51,159 nt of DNA, taken from contig NZ_BORW01000036.1 of assembly GCF_018333375.1 (NCBI RefSeq), forward strand, positions 1 through 51,159. The letters are read 5' to 3'. Each line of letters opens with the position of its first letter. Position 1 is the first letter of the stretch. Positions 25,006 through 32,983 of the stretch are shown in pieces. Position numbers and translations under genes: made by a program. The notes under the pieces were generated by a model, which did no database searches, was not told the origin of the DNA, and saw only the letters and a list, made by a program, of their open reading frames with translations. This DNA is from Paenibacillus cookii (GTDB taxonomy: Bacteria > Bacillota > Bacilli > Paenibacillales > Paenibacillaceae).

Positions 25006-26194
25006 TTTGGAACGTGAACTGACGCAATCCGGCAAGAAGCAAATCGCCGCGGAGGTTCCGGAGCTGATACGCCGCAAGCAGGATGAAATCTACGCCGCTT
25101 TGGCCGAAATGGAAGGGGGCGCCCGGCCGGGAAGAGACCGTCAACGAAAGAAAGCCGGCAAAATCGCTGCAGCGGCGTCGGCTGCCGCCTTGATCGCGGT
25201 TCTGGGAAGCGGCTTCGTTTCTCCGGCGATGGCTCAAACGATGAAACAGATCCCTGTCGTCGGTGGCATTTTTAAGCTTGCGGACGAATTGGGACTGCGG
25301 ACGGCGGAAGAACAGGGGCTTGTATCGAATCCCGAGGCCTACGACGAACATGACGGAACGGTTCTTAAAATACGCGAGGTCGTATTCGACGGCACGCTTC
25401 TGTCGTTTTCCCTTCAACGGGAGGGCGGAGATTTTCACGGAGGAATATCCGATTATAAAGAAGTTCGTTCGGGCGGCGAATCAAAAATCGTCTACGAAAA
25501 GGGAGCGATCAAAGATGCCGAAATGTTCGTGGACGGCGTTGCGATGAAAAGTTTTCCGGGAGCGTACCGTCCGGATTTGACATGGGAACCGTCGGCCGAT
25601 GACGACGCGGTGTTGTTCCATGTCTTTAACAACAGCAACGGCTCGGTCCCGAATTCCACGCATTTGCCGGACGAGTTTTCGCTCACATTGAAGATTACCT
25701 TAGAAGGCTTCAAGGATCCTTTCGTGATCACGCTCCCGGTCCATAAACAGGCGGATCGCGTGACCGTTACATCCGGTGAACAGAAAACGTGGAACGGGCT
25801 ATCCATGACGGTCAAAGAATTGGAATTCTCGCCGGTTTCAACGATCCTGAGGCTGGAAGTCCATGCCGACCATGAATGGACCGATGCCGAGAAGGGCAAC
25901 CTGCTTTTTGAGGTGGTCGGAAGCAACGGCGAAAAGGGAAATCAAATCGGCGGCAAAGGGATTTATCCGGACCGAAAGACGGTAGCGTTCGATATCGTGC
26001 TGGATCGCTTCAAGGAAGCGCCCGAATCCGTCACCATCAAGCCGTTTATGCCCGTCTTTGCCAATCCGGACGCGGCCTTTGGCGGGTATGCGCTGGACGA
26101 GAACGGGGAGATTCGGAAACATTTCATGCAGGAATTGAACATGACGGTTCCCGTCAGCCGGTCGCGCATCGACCAATTGTATCGCCTTCAATGA
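24992..26194 (+). CDS. Anti-sigma factor, DUF4179-type, copy 2
   Basis: A 400-residue single-pass membrane protein. The cytoplasmic head of about 53 residues (SLFDLERELTQSGKKQIAAEVPELIRRKQ) should bind the sigma factor. One helix lies at about 54-76, and the outside starts with FVSPAMAQTMKQIPVVGGIFKLADELGLRTA, nearly the same junction as in copy 1. The outer region carries the DUF4179-like part with the VYEKGAIKDAEMFVDG block found in the secreted protein, then a C-terminal domain ending in HFMQELNMTVPV. GGAGGGGG precedes the ATG. Head sequences of the two copies differ more than the outer parts, which fits distinct sigma partners with related signals. Confidence 0.87.
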   Translation: MSLFDLERELTQSGKKQIAAEVPELIRRKQDEIYAALAEMEGGARPGRDRQRKKAGKIAAAASAAALIAVLGSGFVSPAMAQTMKQIPVVGGIFKLADELGLRTAEEQGLVSNPEAYDEHDGTVLKIREVVFDGTLLSFSLQREGGDFHGGISDYKEVRSGGESKIVYEKGAIKDAEMFVDGVAMKSFPGAYRPDLTWEPSADDDAVLFHVFNNSNGSVPNSTHLPDEFSLTLKITLEGFKDPFVITLPVHKQADRVTVTSGEQKTWNGLSMTVKELEFSPVSTILRLEVHADHEWTDAEKGNLLFEVVGSNGEKGNQIGGKGIYPDRKTVAFDIVLDRFKEAPESVTIKPFMPVFANPDAAFGGYALDENGEIRKHFMQELNMTVPVSRSRIDQLYRLQ

Positions 26195-26307
26195 CCTGCC
26201 GCCGTGTTTAGGGAAGGATAGGTTAAATCGGTCTATCGGATCGTGAGATCAAGATCGGGGTATGAAAACAAGGTCAGGCGCTCATGTTATGTATGGAGGT
26301 GAACGTT

Positions 26308-26448
26308 ATGACTGGAAGAAACAACAAACCGAAGAATGACGGACCTGCCTCTTCCCCTGGACGGCTGGATCAATTCGGCGAGAAGCTGGCGGAAGATCAA
26401 GGAAAGAACCCGATGAACCCGGGGAAAAACGGCGGAAAGAGCTGCTGA
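26308..26448 (+). CDS. Small hydrophilic protein (46 residues)
   Basis: A short gene with an excellent ribosome site, GGAGGTGA, seven bases before the ATG and a strong terminator right after the stop. The product is rich in Lys, Asn, Gly and Pro with one Cys at its end (start MTGRNNKPKNDGPASS, end KNGGKSC) and has no hydrophobic segment. Composition resembles small unstructured spore proteins, but no family can be assigned. Confidence 0.6.
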   Translation: MTGRNNKPKNDGPASSPGRLDQFGEKLAEDQGKNPMNPGKNGGKSC

Positions 26449-26462
26449 GTTTATTGGTTGAA

Positions 26463-26502
26463 AAGAAGCCGAGAGCAGGGATTTGCTCCAGGCTTCTTTT
26501 TT
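26463..26502 (+). terminator. Terminator after the 46-residue gene
   Basis: AAGAAGCC (26463-26470) pairs with GGCTTCTT (26491-26498), with an inner GAGCA/TGCTC pair and T to 26502. It may also act on readthrough from the minus-strand hydrolase, which ends at 26572. Confidence 0.85.
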
Positions 26503-26571
26503 ATGGTTCCGTGTTCAAAAGCATATCTGCCGCGCAGTAACGCGACAAAAGGAGCCTCTTATCTTGTATGC

Positions 26572-27120
26572 CTAAATCATGTCGCGAAGGCTGCTTGTGG
26601 GGATGACTTGAGCAAACGTACCCTGCAGCGATGCCATAAAAACATCATGGACGGTTTGGGCCGGAATCACGGTACCGTTCCATTCCAAGTCCCTGGTGGC
26701 ACACGCATCGTCCAGCAGCACCACTTCATATCCCAAGCGGCTTGCGCTTCGAACCGTCGAATCGATGCATATGTGGCTCATCATGCCGCAAATGACCAAC
26801 CGCTTTGCTTGGATCGATTCAAGATGCGCTTGCAATTCGGTTTGAAAAAAGCTGTCCGGCGTATGTTTGACGATCACTTTTTCGTCGGATCGAGGTTTTA
26901 CGCCTTCATGAATGTGGATTCCTTCGGTGCCGGGGAGGAAAAACGCGGCCTGCTCATCCAGAAGAATGCACTGAATATGAATGATGGGCAGGTTTTTTTC
27001 CCGGAACAGCGCCAATGCTTCTTGGGCATGGGTTAACGCCTGATCGGGATGGTATAACTCGTTTCGGCCTCCTTTGAAATAATCGTTCTGAATGTCTACC
27101 GATATAAATGCAGTATTCAT
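26572..27120 (-). CDS. Cysteine hydrolase, isochorismatase family
   Basis: A 182-residue cytoplasmic enzyme of the isochorismatase-like (nicotinamidase-like) superfamily. The catalytic triad can be placed as D9 (SVDIQND), K85 (IVKHTPDSF) and C118 (MMSHICIDSTVRSA). A cis-peptide region and the CIDSTVR...GYEVVLLDDACAT segment are typical. The substrate is not predictable; the group hydrolyses amides or vinyl ethers. AAAGGAGCC precedes the ATG. It lies downstream of an HxlR-type regulator on the same strand, with its own promoter and a possible operator in the 73-base gap. Confidence 0.9.
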   Translation of the reverse strand: MNTAFISVDIQNDYFKGGRNELYHPDQALTHAQEALALFREKNLPIIHIQCILLDEQAAFFLPGTEGIHIHEGVKPRSDEKVIVKHTPDSFFQTELQAHLESIQAKRLVICGMMSHICIDSTVRSASRLGYEVVLLDDACATRDLEWNGTVIPAQTVHDVFMASLQGTFAQVIPTSSLRDMI

Positions 27121-27140
27121 GGTACATGGCTCCTTTGCTC

Positions 27141-27160
27141 GTAGAAAAGTTGGTTTCTAC
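27141..27160. promoter_or_regulatory. Candidate HxlR operator before the hydrolase gene
   Basis: A perfect inverted repeat, GTAGAAA (27141-27147) and TTTCTAC (27154-27160), has a six-base centre. It sits between the -10 of the hydrolase promoter and its ATG, where a repressor would block transcription. The neighbouring HxlR gene is the natural candidate. Confidence 0.5.
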
Positions 27161-27164
27161 ACGC

Positions 27165-27193
27165 ATTATAGTACCGGTATGACGTACGGTGAA
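27165..27193 (-). promoter_or_regulatory. Promoter of the hydrolase gene
   Basis: On the minus strand, TTCACC (27193-27188) and a perfect TATAAT (27170-27165) are spaced by 17 bases. The -35 overlaps the HxlR stop codon region. Confidence 0.55.
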
Positions 27194-27568
27194 TTACCCA
27201 CTTTTTTGTGGGTATGGAATGCCTTTGCGGTCGAGAAGTTCGGTTTGCCCCATCTCCACCATGTAATCAATGCCTATTTCCTGCATGATCAGCACCGCGT
27301 CCAGCAGCCTTTTTCCGCGCTCGGTAAGGTAATATTCGACATGCAGCGGATAACCCTCCGTTTTGATTTTATCGACGATTCCGGAAGACCTGAGTTCTCT
27401 TAAATGCTGCAGCAGCATCTTTTGGGTGATCTGGTCGATATCCCTCTCCAGTTGGGCCAAGGACATACTCCCGTCTTTTAATTGATAAATGATCATGGTT
27501 TTCCATTTGCCCTTTATAATGTCATGTACAACCTCTAAAGGGCAGGTACATTGCTCTCGGATAATCAT
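27194..27568 (-). CDS. HxlR-family transcriptional regulator
   Basis: A 124-residue winged-helix protein of the HxlR/MarR-like class. The N-terminal CTCPLEVVHDIIKGKWKTMIIYQLKDGSMSLAQLERDI, the recognition helix ITQKMLLQHLRELRSSGIVDK and the wing HVEYYLTERGKRLLD are visible. Two Cys close to the N-terminus (EQCTCP) could make it redox- or electrophile-responsive, as known for HypR-type members. ATG 27568 has AGAGGTGAG directly upstream; a GTG three codons earlier overlaps that site. An extended -10 (TGATATGAT on the minus strand, 27595-27587) is a likely promoter. It probably controls the adjacent cysteine hydrolase. Confidence 0.9.
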   Translation of the reverse strand: MIIREQCTCPLEVVHDIIKGKWKTMIIYQLKDGSMSLAQLERDIDQITQKMLLQHLRELRSSGIVDKIKTEGYPLHVEYYLTERGKRLLDAVLIMQEIGIDYMVEMGQTELLDRKGIPYPQKSG

Positions 27569-27724
27569 TGGACTCACCTCTATACCATCATATCAAAAAC
27601 AGGAAAATTCTTCATTTGTTCGTTTTCTCCGCTTTTTTCGTCCGCCGCTTGTTTTTACCATAAAAAAACTGGCAAGCATCCCAAAATGATTTACACTAGA
27701 GTTACATTTTCTGACAAACGCCGC

Positions 27725-27765
27725 GTATGTGGAAATGCCCATGATGATCGTAGAAATGCACATAC
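27725..27765 (+). other. Inverted repeat upstream of the YesM-like kinase gene
   Basis: GTATGTG (27725-27731) and CACATAC (27759-27765) are exact complements 27 bases apart, about 50 bases before the kinase start. The interior holds two AAATG units. It could be a regulator site or an mRNA leader stem; nothing more can be supported. Confidence 0.3.
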
Positions 27766-27813
27766 TGGCCCGATTTTAGAACTGTTATATTGAAAGGGCG
27801 GAGGTGTTGGCCG

Positions 27814-29613
27814 ATGAAGCTGCGGAACCCGTTAACGAAAATGAACGTCAAGCAGCAGATGATCCTGCTGTTTCTGGTGCTCGTCATTCCGCTTTTTATC
27901 CTGAACAGTTACGGCAACGGCAAGGCGGGGCAAGTGTTGAAACGCCACGTGACCAATGCGTACATCGAGTTGAACAAGCAAAACTTCAAGCTCATCAGCC
28001 GGGATATCGAAACGATCAACAAGGTGACGTCTACCGTGCTGCAAAATGCGATGATTCAGCAGCTCAGCACGGCCGGGGACGAAACGATTCTGACCCGGGT
28101 GAAAAATTACGAAAAAATCGAGGTCATGCTCAATACCTATTCGCAGGAGACCGATGAGCGGGAGCCGCTCTATTATTCGCTGTACGTGTACGATCCGGAT
28201 AACGCTTATTTTTTCGCCCCTTATTACCCGGAATCGAAAAAGTCGGGGCTGTATTTCTTTTCGAGCGAGAAGGAAAAGCCGGAATGGTTCGACGAAGCCG
28301 TCTCCCGCAAAGGGAACGGTTATTTGAGGCTGACGGACCATCTTTCGCCTCCCGTGAAGGGACAGAAGGATCAGCAGACGCTTCTTTACGTGCGGGCGAT
28401 CAACAACATCTACAAAGGCGGGACGATCGGCGTGCTGGCGGTGTCCAACGTCGATGCCCGGATCGGCGAATCCTTGAAAACGGTGTCACTGCCGGAAGGC
28501 GAGATTTATTTCACGGATTGGAACAACCATATTTTGACGACGACGGAACAAGGGAGAACGGGCGTGCTCGACCTGCCGCCGGAGCTTGACCCCGGCAATT
28601 CCGCCATTGGCGTCAAGGACGTGATCACGAAGGATTTCATCTACGTGGCGGATTACAATTACGTGCTTCAGCAGAAGCTGATCTACAAAGTGCCCGTCAA
28701 AGCCCTGCTTCAGCAGCAGAACGAAATCAAGCGGGTCATTCTGGTCATTTCGATTGCTTATTTTATCGTCGGCCTGATCATCATTTTGTATTTCTGGCGG
28801 TCGCTGATGACGCCGCTGCAAAAGCTGGTGTTTTTCGTCCGCAGGTACGAACCCGGCCAGATCGTGCCGCAGACCCCGCTGCGCAAACGAAACGACGAGG
28901 TCAGCGTGCTGATCTCCACGATCTATGACATGGCGCGAAGGCTGAACGATCTTATCCATTATCAATACGCGATGGACCTGAAGCAGAAGGAATTCCAGCT
29001 TTCGCTTTTATACCAGCAGATCAACCCGCATTTGCTGTACAACACCCTGGAGAGCATTTATTGGAAAAGCATGATGGAAGGGAACACGACTTCCGCCGAA
29101 ATGATCAAGGATTTGTCCAAGCTGATGAAAATCAGCCTCAGCCGCGGACGGGAGCTGATTACGCTGGAAGAGGAACTCGAGCATGCCACGGCTTACATCA
29201 AGCTGCAGCAGAACCGGTACGATTATGCTTTCCGCGTCGAAATGGACGTTCCGGAGCATTTGTATTCCGTCCACATTCCGAAAATCACGCTCCAGCCCCT
29301 GATCGAAAACGCGATTATTCATGGCATTAAAAATATGGGCGAAGACGGAGAAATCCGGATTGCCGCCGAAGAGCGCCGGGGCGTGCTGTACATCCGCATT
29401 TCGGACAACGGCTTCAAACCCGTGGATTACGAAACGATCCGCAAAGTGCTCGGCGACGATTCGCCGAATCCCGCGAAAGGGTACGGCATCCGCAACATTC
29501 ACCAGCGCCTGCAGCTGCATTTCGGGCCCGAATACGGACTGGCTTACGAGGCGCGGGAAGGCGGAGGCACGACGGTCACCGTATCGCTGCAGATCACGAG
29601 GCAAGAGGACTAA
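27814..29613 (+). CDS. Sensor histidine kinase, YesM/LytS type
   Basis: A 599-residue membrane kinase of the class that controls sugar uptake with AraC-type partners. Helix 1 lies at about 16-35, followed by a long outside sensor (about 36-295, Cache-like), helix 2 at about 299-322 and a HAMP domain. The kinase core has LLYQQINPHLLYNTLESIYWKSM with the phospho-accepting His at 406, then an HATPase domain with LQPLIENAIIHGI and GYGIRNIHQRL. ATG 27814 is chosen for GGAGGTG eight bases upstream; the frame opens eight codons earlier at a TTG. Its partner regulator and an ABC sugar transporter follow. Confidence 0.92.
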   Translation: MKLRNPLTKMNVKQQMILLFLVLVIPLFILNSYGNGKAGQVLKRHVTNAYIELNKQNFKLISRDIETINKVTSTVLQNAMIQQLSTAGDETILTRVKNYEKIEVMLNTYSQETDEREPLYYSLYVYDPDNAYFFAPYYPESKKSGLYFFSSEKEKPEWFDEAVSRKGNGYLRLTDHLSPPVKGQKDQQTLLYVRAINNIYKGGTIGVLAVSNVDARIGESLKTVSLPEGEIYFTDWNNHILTTTEQGRTGVLDLPPELDPGNSAIGVKDVITKDFIYVADYNYVLQQKLIYKVPVKALLQQQNEIKRVILVISIAYFIVGLIIILYFWRSLMTPLQKLVFFVRRYEPGQIVPQTPLRKRNDEVSVLISTIYDMARRLNDLIHYQYAMDLKQKEFQLSLLYQQINPHLLYNTLESIYWKSMMEGNTTSAEMIKDLSKLMKISLSRGRELITLEEELEHATAYIKLQQNRYDYAFRVEMDVPEHLYSVHIPKITLQPLIENAIIHGIKNMGEDGEIRIAAEERRGVLYIRISDNGFKPVDYETIRKVLGDDSPNPAKGYGIRNIHQRLQLHFGPEYGLAYEAREGGGTTVTVSLQITRQED

Positions 29614-29630
29614 AAGGAGGCACTAAAGCG

Positions 29631-30962
29631 ATGTACAACATTTTGGTCGTGGATGACGAACCGCTGATTTGCAAAGGGCTGGCCGGGCTTTTGAACGCTT
29701 CGGGCCTTGGCATCGGCAAAATCATGACGGCGGCGAGCGGGGAAGAAGCGCTGGACTACATTCGCATGGAGGATATCGATCTGCTCATCACGGATATCCA
29801 AATGGGAGAAATGAGCGGGATCGAGCTGATGCACCAAGCCAAAATCGTCAAACCATGGGTGCAGACGATCATCATTTCCGCGCACGAGACGTTTCAGTAT
29901 GCGCAGATGGCCATCCGCCTGGGGGCCCGCGATTATTTGATCAAGCCGCTGAACAGCGAGCAGTTTCTCGACTCGGTGCGCAGCGTGCTGCTCAAGATGG
30001 ATAAGCCGCTGCCGCGCACGGAAGAGGTGCTGTCGGGCGGCCAAGGGTATTTTCGCATGGAGGAACCGCCGCCGGAGGTTAACGAGCCGCTGAACCGTCT
30101 GCTCGCGGAAACCGTCGAACATCCGGATGAGCCGTATCCGGAGCAGCCGTATTACGAAAACATCGGGATAACCGGACCGTATTTCGCCGTCATCAAGGTG
30201 AAGCTTGCCTTGAACGGGGCGGACGGGGAAAGGCCGTTTCCGGAAAGGGACATTCCGCTCATGCAGTACGCTTCGCTGAACATTATCCAGGAGCTGCTGG
30301 ATCGGGAGCTGGATGCGCGGGTGTTTTATGCGCCCGACCGCAGCATCAATATTTTGGCGCAATGGAGCGAGGAGGCGTACGCGGAGCAGCATGCGAACCG
30401 GATCAGCCAGCTGGAGATGATCGGCCGGAGCATGCACCATCATATCGGCAAATATTTGAAAATGGACTGCACGGTCGGCATCAGCCAGATCCTGAAAGGG
30501 CTGCAGTTCGTCCACGTACTCAGCCGCCAGGCCGACAAGGCGATGCTTTGGGCCCGGGAGCACGGCGATTACCACGTTTTTTATTACGGCGATTTCAGCT
30601 GGCATAACTATGCCCGCGACCCGAACCCCGACGAGCTTTCCACGCAGAGCAACCGCATCGTGGATCAGGCCAAAGCCTACATCGAAGAGAATTACTGCCA
30701 AAAGGGGCTTACGATCCAAGAGGTCGCAAGGCGCAACCATGTCAGCCCGAACTATTTGAGCTATTTATTCAAAAAAATGACCGGCTTCAACCTGTGGGAA
30801 TACGTGGTGAAGCTGCGGATGGAGGAAAGCCGGTCGCTGCTGCTGCACACCGATCTGCGCCGCTACGAAATCGCCGAGCGGGTCGGCTACGAATCGCCGG
30901 AGCACTTCAGCAAAATTTTCAAAAAGTACTACGGCGTCAGCCCGAGCGACCTGAAGAAATAG
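29631..30962 (+). CDS. AraC-type response regulator (YesN-like)
   Basis: A 443-residue regulator with an N-terminal receiver (VVDDEP; phospho-acceptor D55 in LLITDIQMGEMSG; LIKPLN), a middle region of about 200 residues and a C-terminal AraC/XylS DNA-binding domain (about 343-443) with two helix-turn-helix units: LTIQEVARRNHVSPNYLSYLFKKMTG and EIAERVGYESPEHFSKIFKKYYGVSPSDLKK. AAAAGGAGG precedes the ATG. It is 17 bases downstream of the kinase gene, so both are co-transcribed. Its probable target is the transporter at 31070-34432 and perhaps the convergent GH87 gene. Confidence 0.93.
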   Translation: MYNILVVDDEPLICKGLAGLLNASGLGIGKIMTAASGEEALDYIRMEDIDLLITDIQMGEMSGIELMHQAKIVKPWVQTIIISAHETFQYAQMAIRLGARDYLIKPLNSEQFLDSVRSVLLKMDKPLPRTEEVLSGGQGYFRMEEPPPEVNEPLNRLLAETVEHPDEPYPEQPYYENIGITGPYFAVIKVKLALNGADGERPFPERDIPLMQYASLNIIQELLDRELDARVFYAPDRSINILAQWSEEAYAEQHANRISQLEMIGRSMHHHIGKYLKMDCTVGISQILKGLQFVHVLSRQADKAMLWAREHGDYHVFYYGDFSWHNYARDPNPDELSTQSNRIVDQAKAYIEENYCQKGLTIQEVARRNHVSPNYLSYLFKKMTGFNLWEYVVKLRMEESRSLLLHTDLRRYEIAERVGYESPEHFSKIFKKYYGVSPSDLKK

Positions 30963-31069
30963 AAGAAGTAAGATCAACCATAATTCACATAGAACTAGAC
31001 ATGTTCCGAGGCGGCTCCCTTTCCTACAATGAACGTAAGCTGGAAATCAACAAGGAATGAGGGAGAACC

Positions 31070-31993
31070 ATGGGGGAGCCAGGTTTGGTGAGGCAGCCGG
31101 CCAGCGAGAGCCAATCGTCCAAAAGAAGAGGCGTTTTTAAAAAGCACTTTTGGGGATACATGTTTTTGCTGCCGGCTGTCGTGATTTTTATTTTGTTTTT
31201 ATGGGTGCCGATCGCCAAAGGGGCATTGTACAGCTTTTACGAGATCGATTTCGTCAATGGCAACACCTTTGTCGGCTTGGACAACTACGTCCGGGTGTTC
31301 CATGATCCTGACGTATGGACGGCGATCAAAAATACGCTGTACTACATGCTGTTGACGGTCATTATCGGATTTTGGGTGCCGATCGTCGCTTCCATCGCGA
31401 TTTCGGAGCTGCGCCGTTTCCAAGGCTTCGCGCGCATCGCCGCCTATTTGCCGTTCGTCGTGCCCGGCGTCGTGCTGTACGGCATGTGGAGATGGATGTA
31501 CGATCCGGTCGGGCCGATCAACGGGCTTTTGAGCTCGCTCGGCGTCGATCCGGTGTCGTTCATTTCGGACAGCCGCTGGTCGATGGTCGCGATCGTGTTC
31601 ATGGAGACGTGGCAGCAGTTCGGGTCGGCGATGCTGATTTACCTGGCCGGTGTCCTGAGCATCCCGAGGGACTGGTACGAAGCGGCCGAGATCGACGGCG
31701 CCGGCGTATGGAGCCGGATTCGGCACATCACGCTTCCTTCGATGCGCAGCCTGATCATCCTGATGTTCATTTTGCAGGTGATCGGCACGTCCCAGGCTTA
31801 CCAGTCGCAGCTTGCCTTGCTGGACGGCGGACCGAACAACGCGACGCTGACGTATGCGCTGCTCATCGTCAAATACGCCTTTACGCGGCTGGACTACGGC
31901 ACGGCGACGGCGCTCGGCATGCTGATGTTCATCGTGCTCAGCCTGGTGGGCCTGCTTCAATACAAGCTCAACAAGGAGGAGTATGAAAGATGA
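31070..31993 (+). CDS. Sugar ABC transporter permease (MalF/LplB-like)
   Basis: A 307-residue permease with six helices. The conserved EAA loop reads YEAAEIDGAGVWSRIRHITLPSM at about 204-226, the docking site for the ATPase. AGGGAG lies just before the ATG. The gene overlaps the second permease by four bases. As usual for this group in Paenibacillus, no ATPase is encoded nearby; a shared MsmX-type ATPase elsewhere in the genome would be expected. Confidence 0.93.
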   Translation: MGEPGLVRQPASESQSSKRRGVFKKHFWGYMFLLPAVVIFILFLWVPIAKGALYSFYEIDFVNGNTFVGLDNYVRVFHDPDVWTAIKNTLYYMLLTVIIGFWVPIVASIAISELRRFQGFARIAAYLPFVVPGVVLYGMWRWMYDPVGPINGLLSSLGVDPVSFISDSRWSMVAIVFMETWQQFGSAMLIYLAGVLSIPRDWYEAAEIDGAGVWSRIRHITLPSMRSLIILMFILQVIGTSQAYQSQLALLDGGPNNATLTYALLIVKYAFTRLDYGTATALGMLMFIVLSLVGLLQYKLNKEEYER

Positions 31994-32865
31994 GCAAGCA
32001 GCCTGAACGCGGCATCCTGTCGGATTCCGACCTGAAAAAGCCGTTGAACCGGGTCGTGTACGGCCTCATGGTGTTCGGCATCCTCGTCATGATCGTGACG
32101 ATGCTGTATCCGATTTTGATGACGATGTTCAACGGCCTGAAAACGAATCAGGAAGTCAACACGTTTCCGCCGCATTTTTTCCCGGAGACGTGGAACTGGA
32201 GCAACTTCAAGGAAGGCTGGGAATACATCGATCTGCCGATGTTCCTGAAAAACACGCTGTTTGTGTTCGTCGGCAACCTGGTGATGACGATTTTCGTGCT
32301 CGGCCTTGCATCCTTCAGCATTTCGCGCCTGAAGGTGCCTTATCACCGGGCGATCTACTTTTTTATTTTGATGACGTTGTTTATTCCGGCTTCGAGTTAC
32401 ATGATTCCGAACTTCGTCAACCTGAAGGACCTCGGGCTGCTTAACACCTTCTGGGCGTTCTGGCTTCCGGCGGGGGCAAGCGCGTATTATTTCCTGCTGA
32501 TGAAAAATTTTTTTGACGGCATCCATCCGGAGATCTTCGAGGCCGCGCGCATCGACGGAGCTTCGGAGATCAACAGCTACATCCGCATTGCGGTCCCGCT
32601 GTCCGTGCCGATTTTTGCGACGCTGGCGATCTTTATTTTTTCGGGCGCCTGGAACGATTGGTTCTGGCCGTCCCTGGTGCTGCACAGCGAAGAGAAATAC
32701 ACCTTGGCGACGGCGATCTACAAATACGTCATCAACGCGCGCAGCATGGACAACAGCATCAAATTCGCGATCCTGTTCATGGTCATGGTGCCGCCGATTT
32801 TCGTGTTCCTCGTGTTCCAGCGGTTCATTATGCGGAGCGTCAGCCTGTCCGCGGTGAAGGGATAA
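31990..32865 (+). CDS. Sugar ABC transporter permease (MalG/LplC-like)
   Basis: A 291-residue second permease with six helices, including VVYGLMVFGILVMIVTMLYPI near the start. The EAA loop is FEAARIDGASEINSYIRIAVPL at about 183-204. The C-terminus RFIMRSVSLSAVKG is typical of the LplC group. It overlaps the first permease by four bases (ATGA) and is separated from the binding-protein gene by 118 bases. Confidence 0.93.
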   Translation: MSKQPERGILSDSDLKKPLNRVVYGLMVFGILVMIVTMLYPILMTMFNGLKTNQEVNTFPPHFFPETWNWSNFKEGWEYIDLPMFLKNTLFVFVGNLVMTIFVLGLASFSISRLKVPYHRAIYFFILMTLFIPASSYMIPNFVNLKDLGLLNTFWAFWLPAGASAYYFLLMKNFFDGIHPEIFEAARIDGASEINSYIRIAVPLSVPIFATLAIFIFSGAWNDWFWPSLVLHSEEKYTLATAIYKYVINARSMDNSIKFAILFMVMVPPIFVFLVFQRFIMRSVSLSAVKG

Positions 32866-32983
32866 AATCCGGCAACATCGTAGGCCTGCACACGAAGGGC
32901 ATATGATTGCACATCGTTAGAACGAATCATCTCTTTTATGATAAAAGGGCAAGTATAACTTTGAAACGAAAAGGGGAGTTTCC

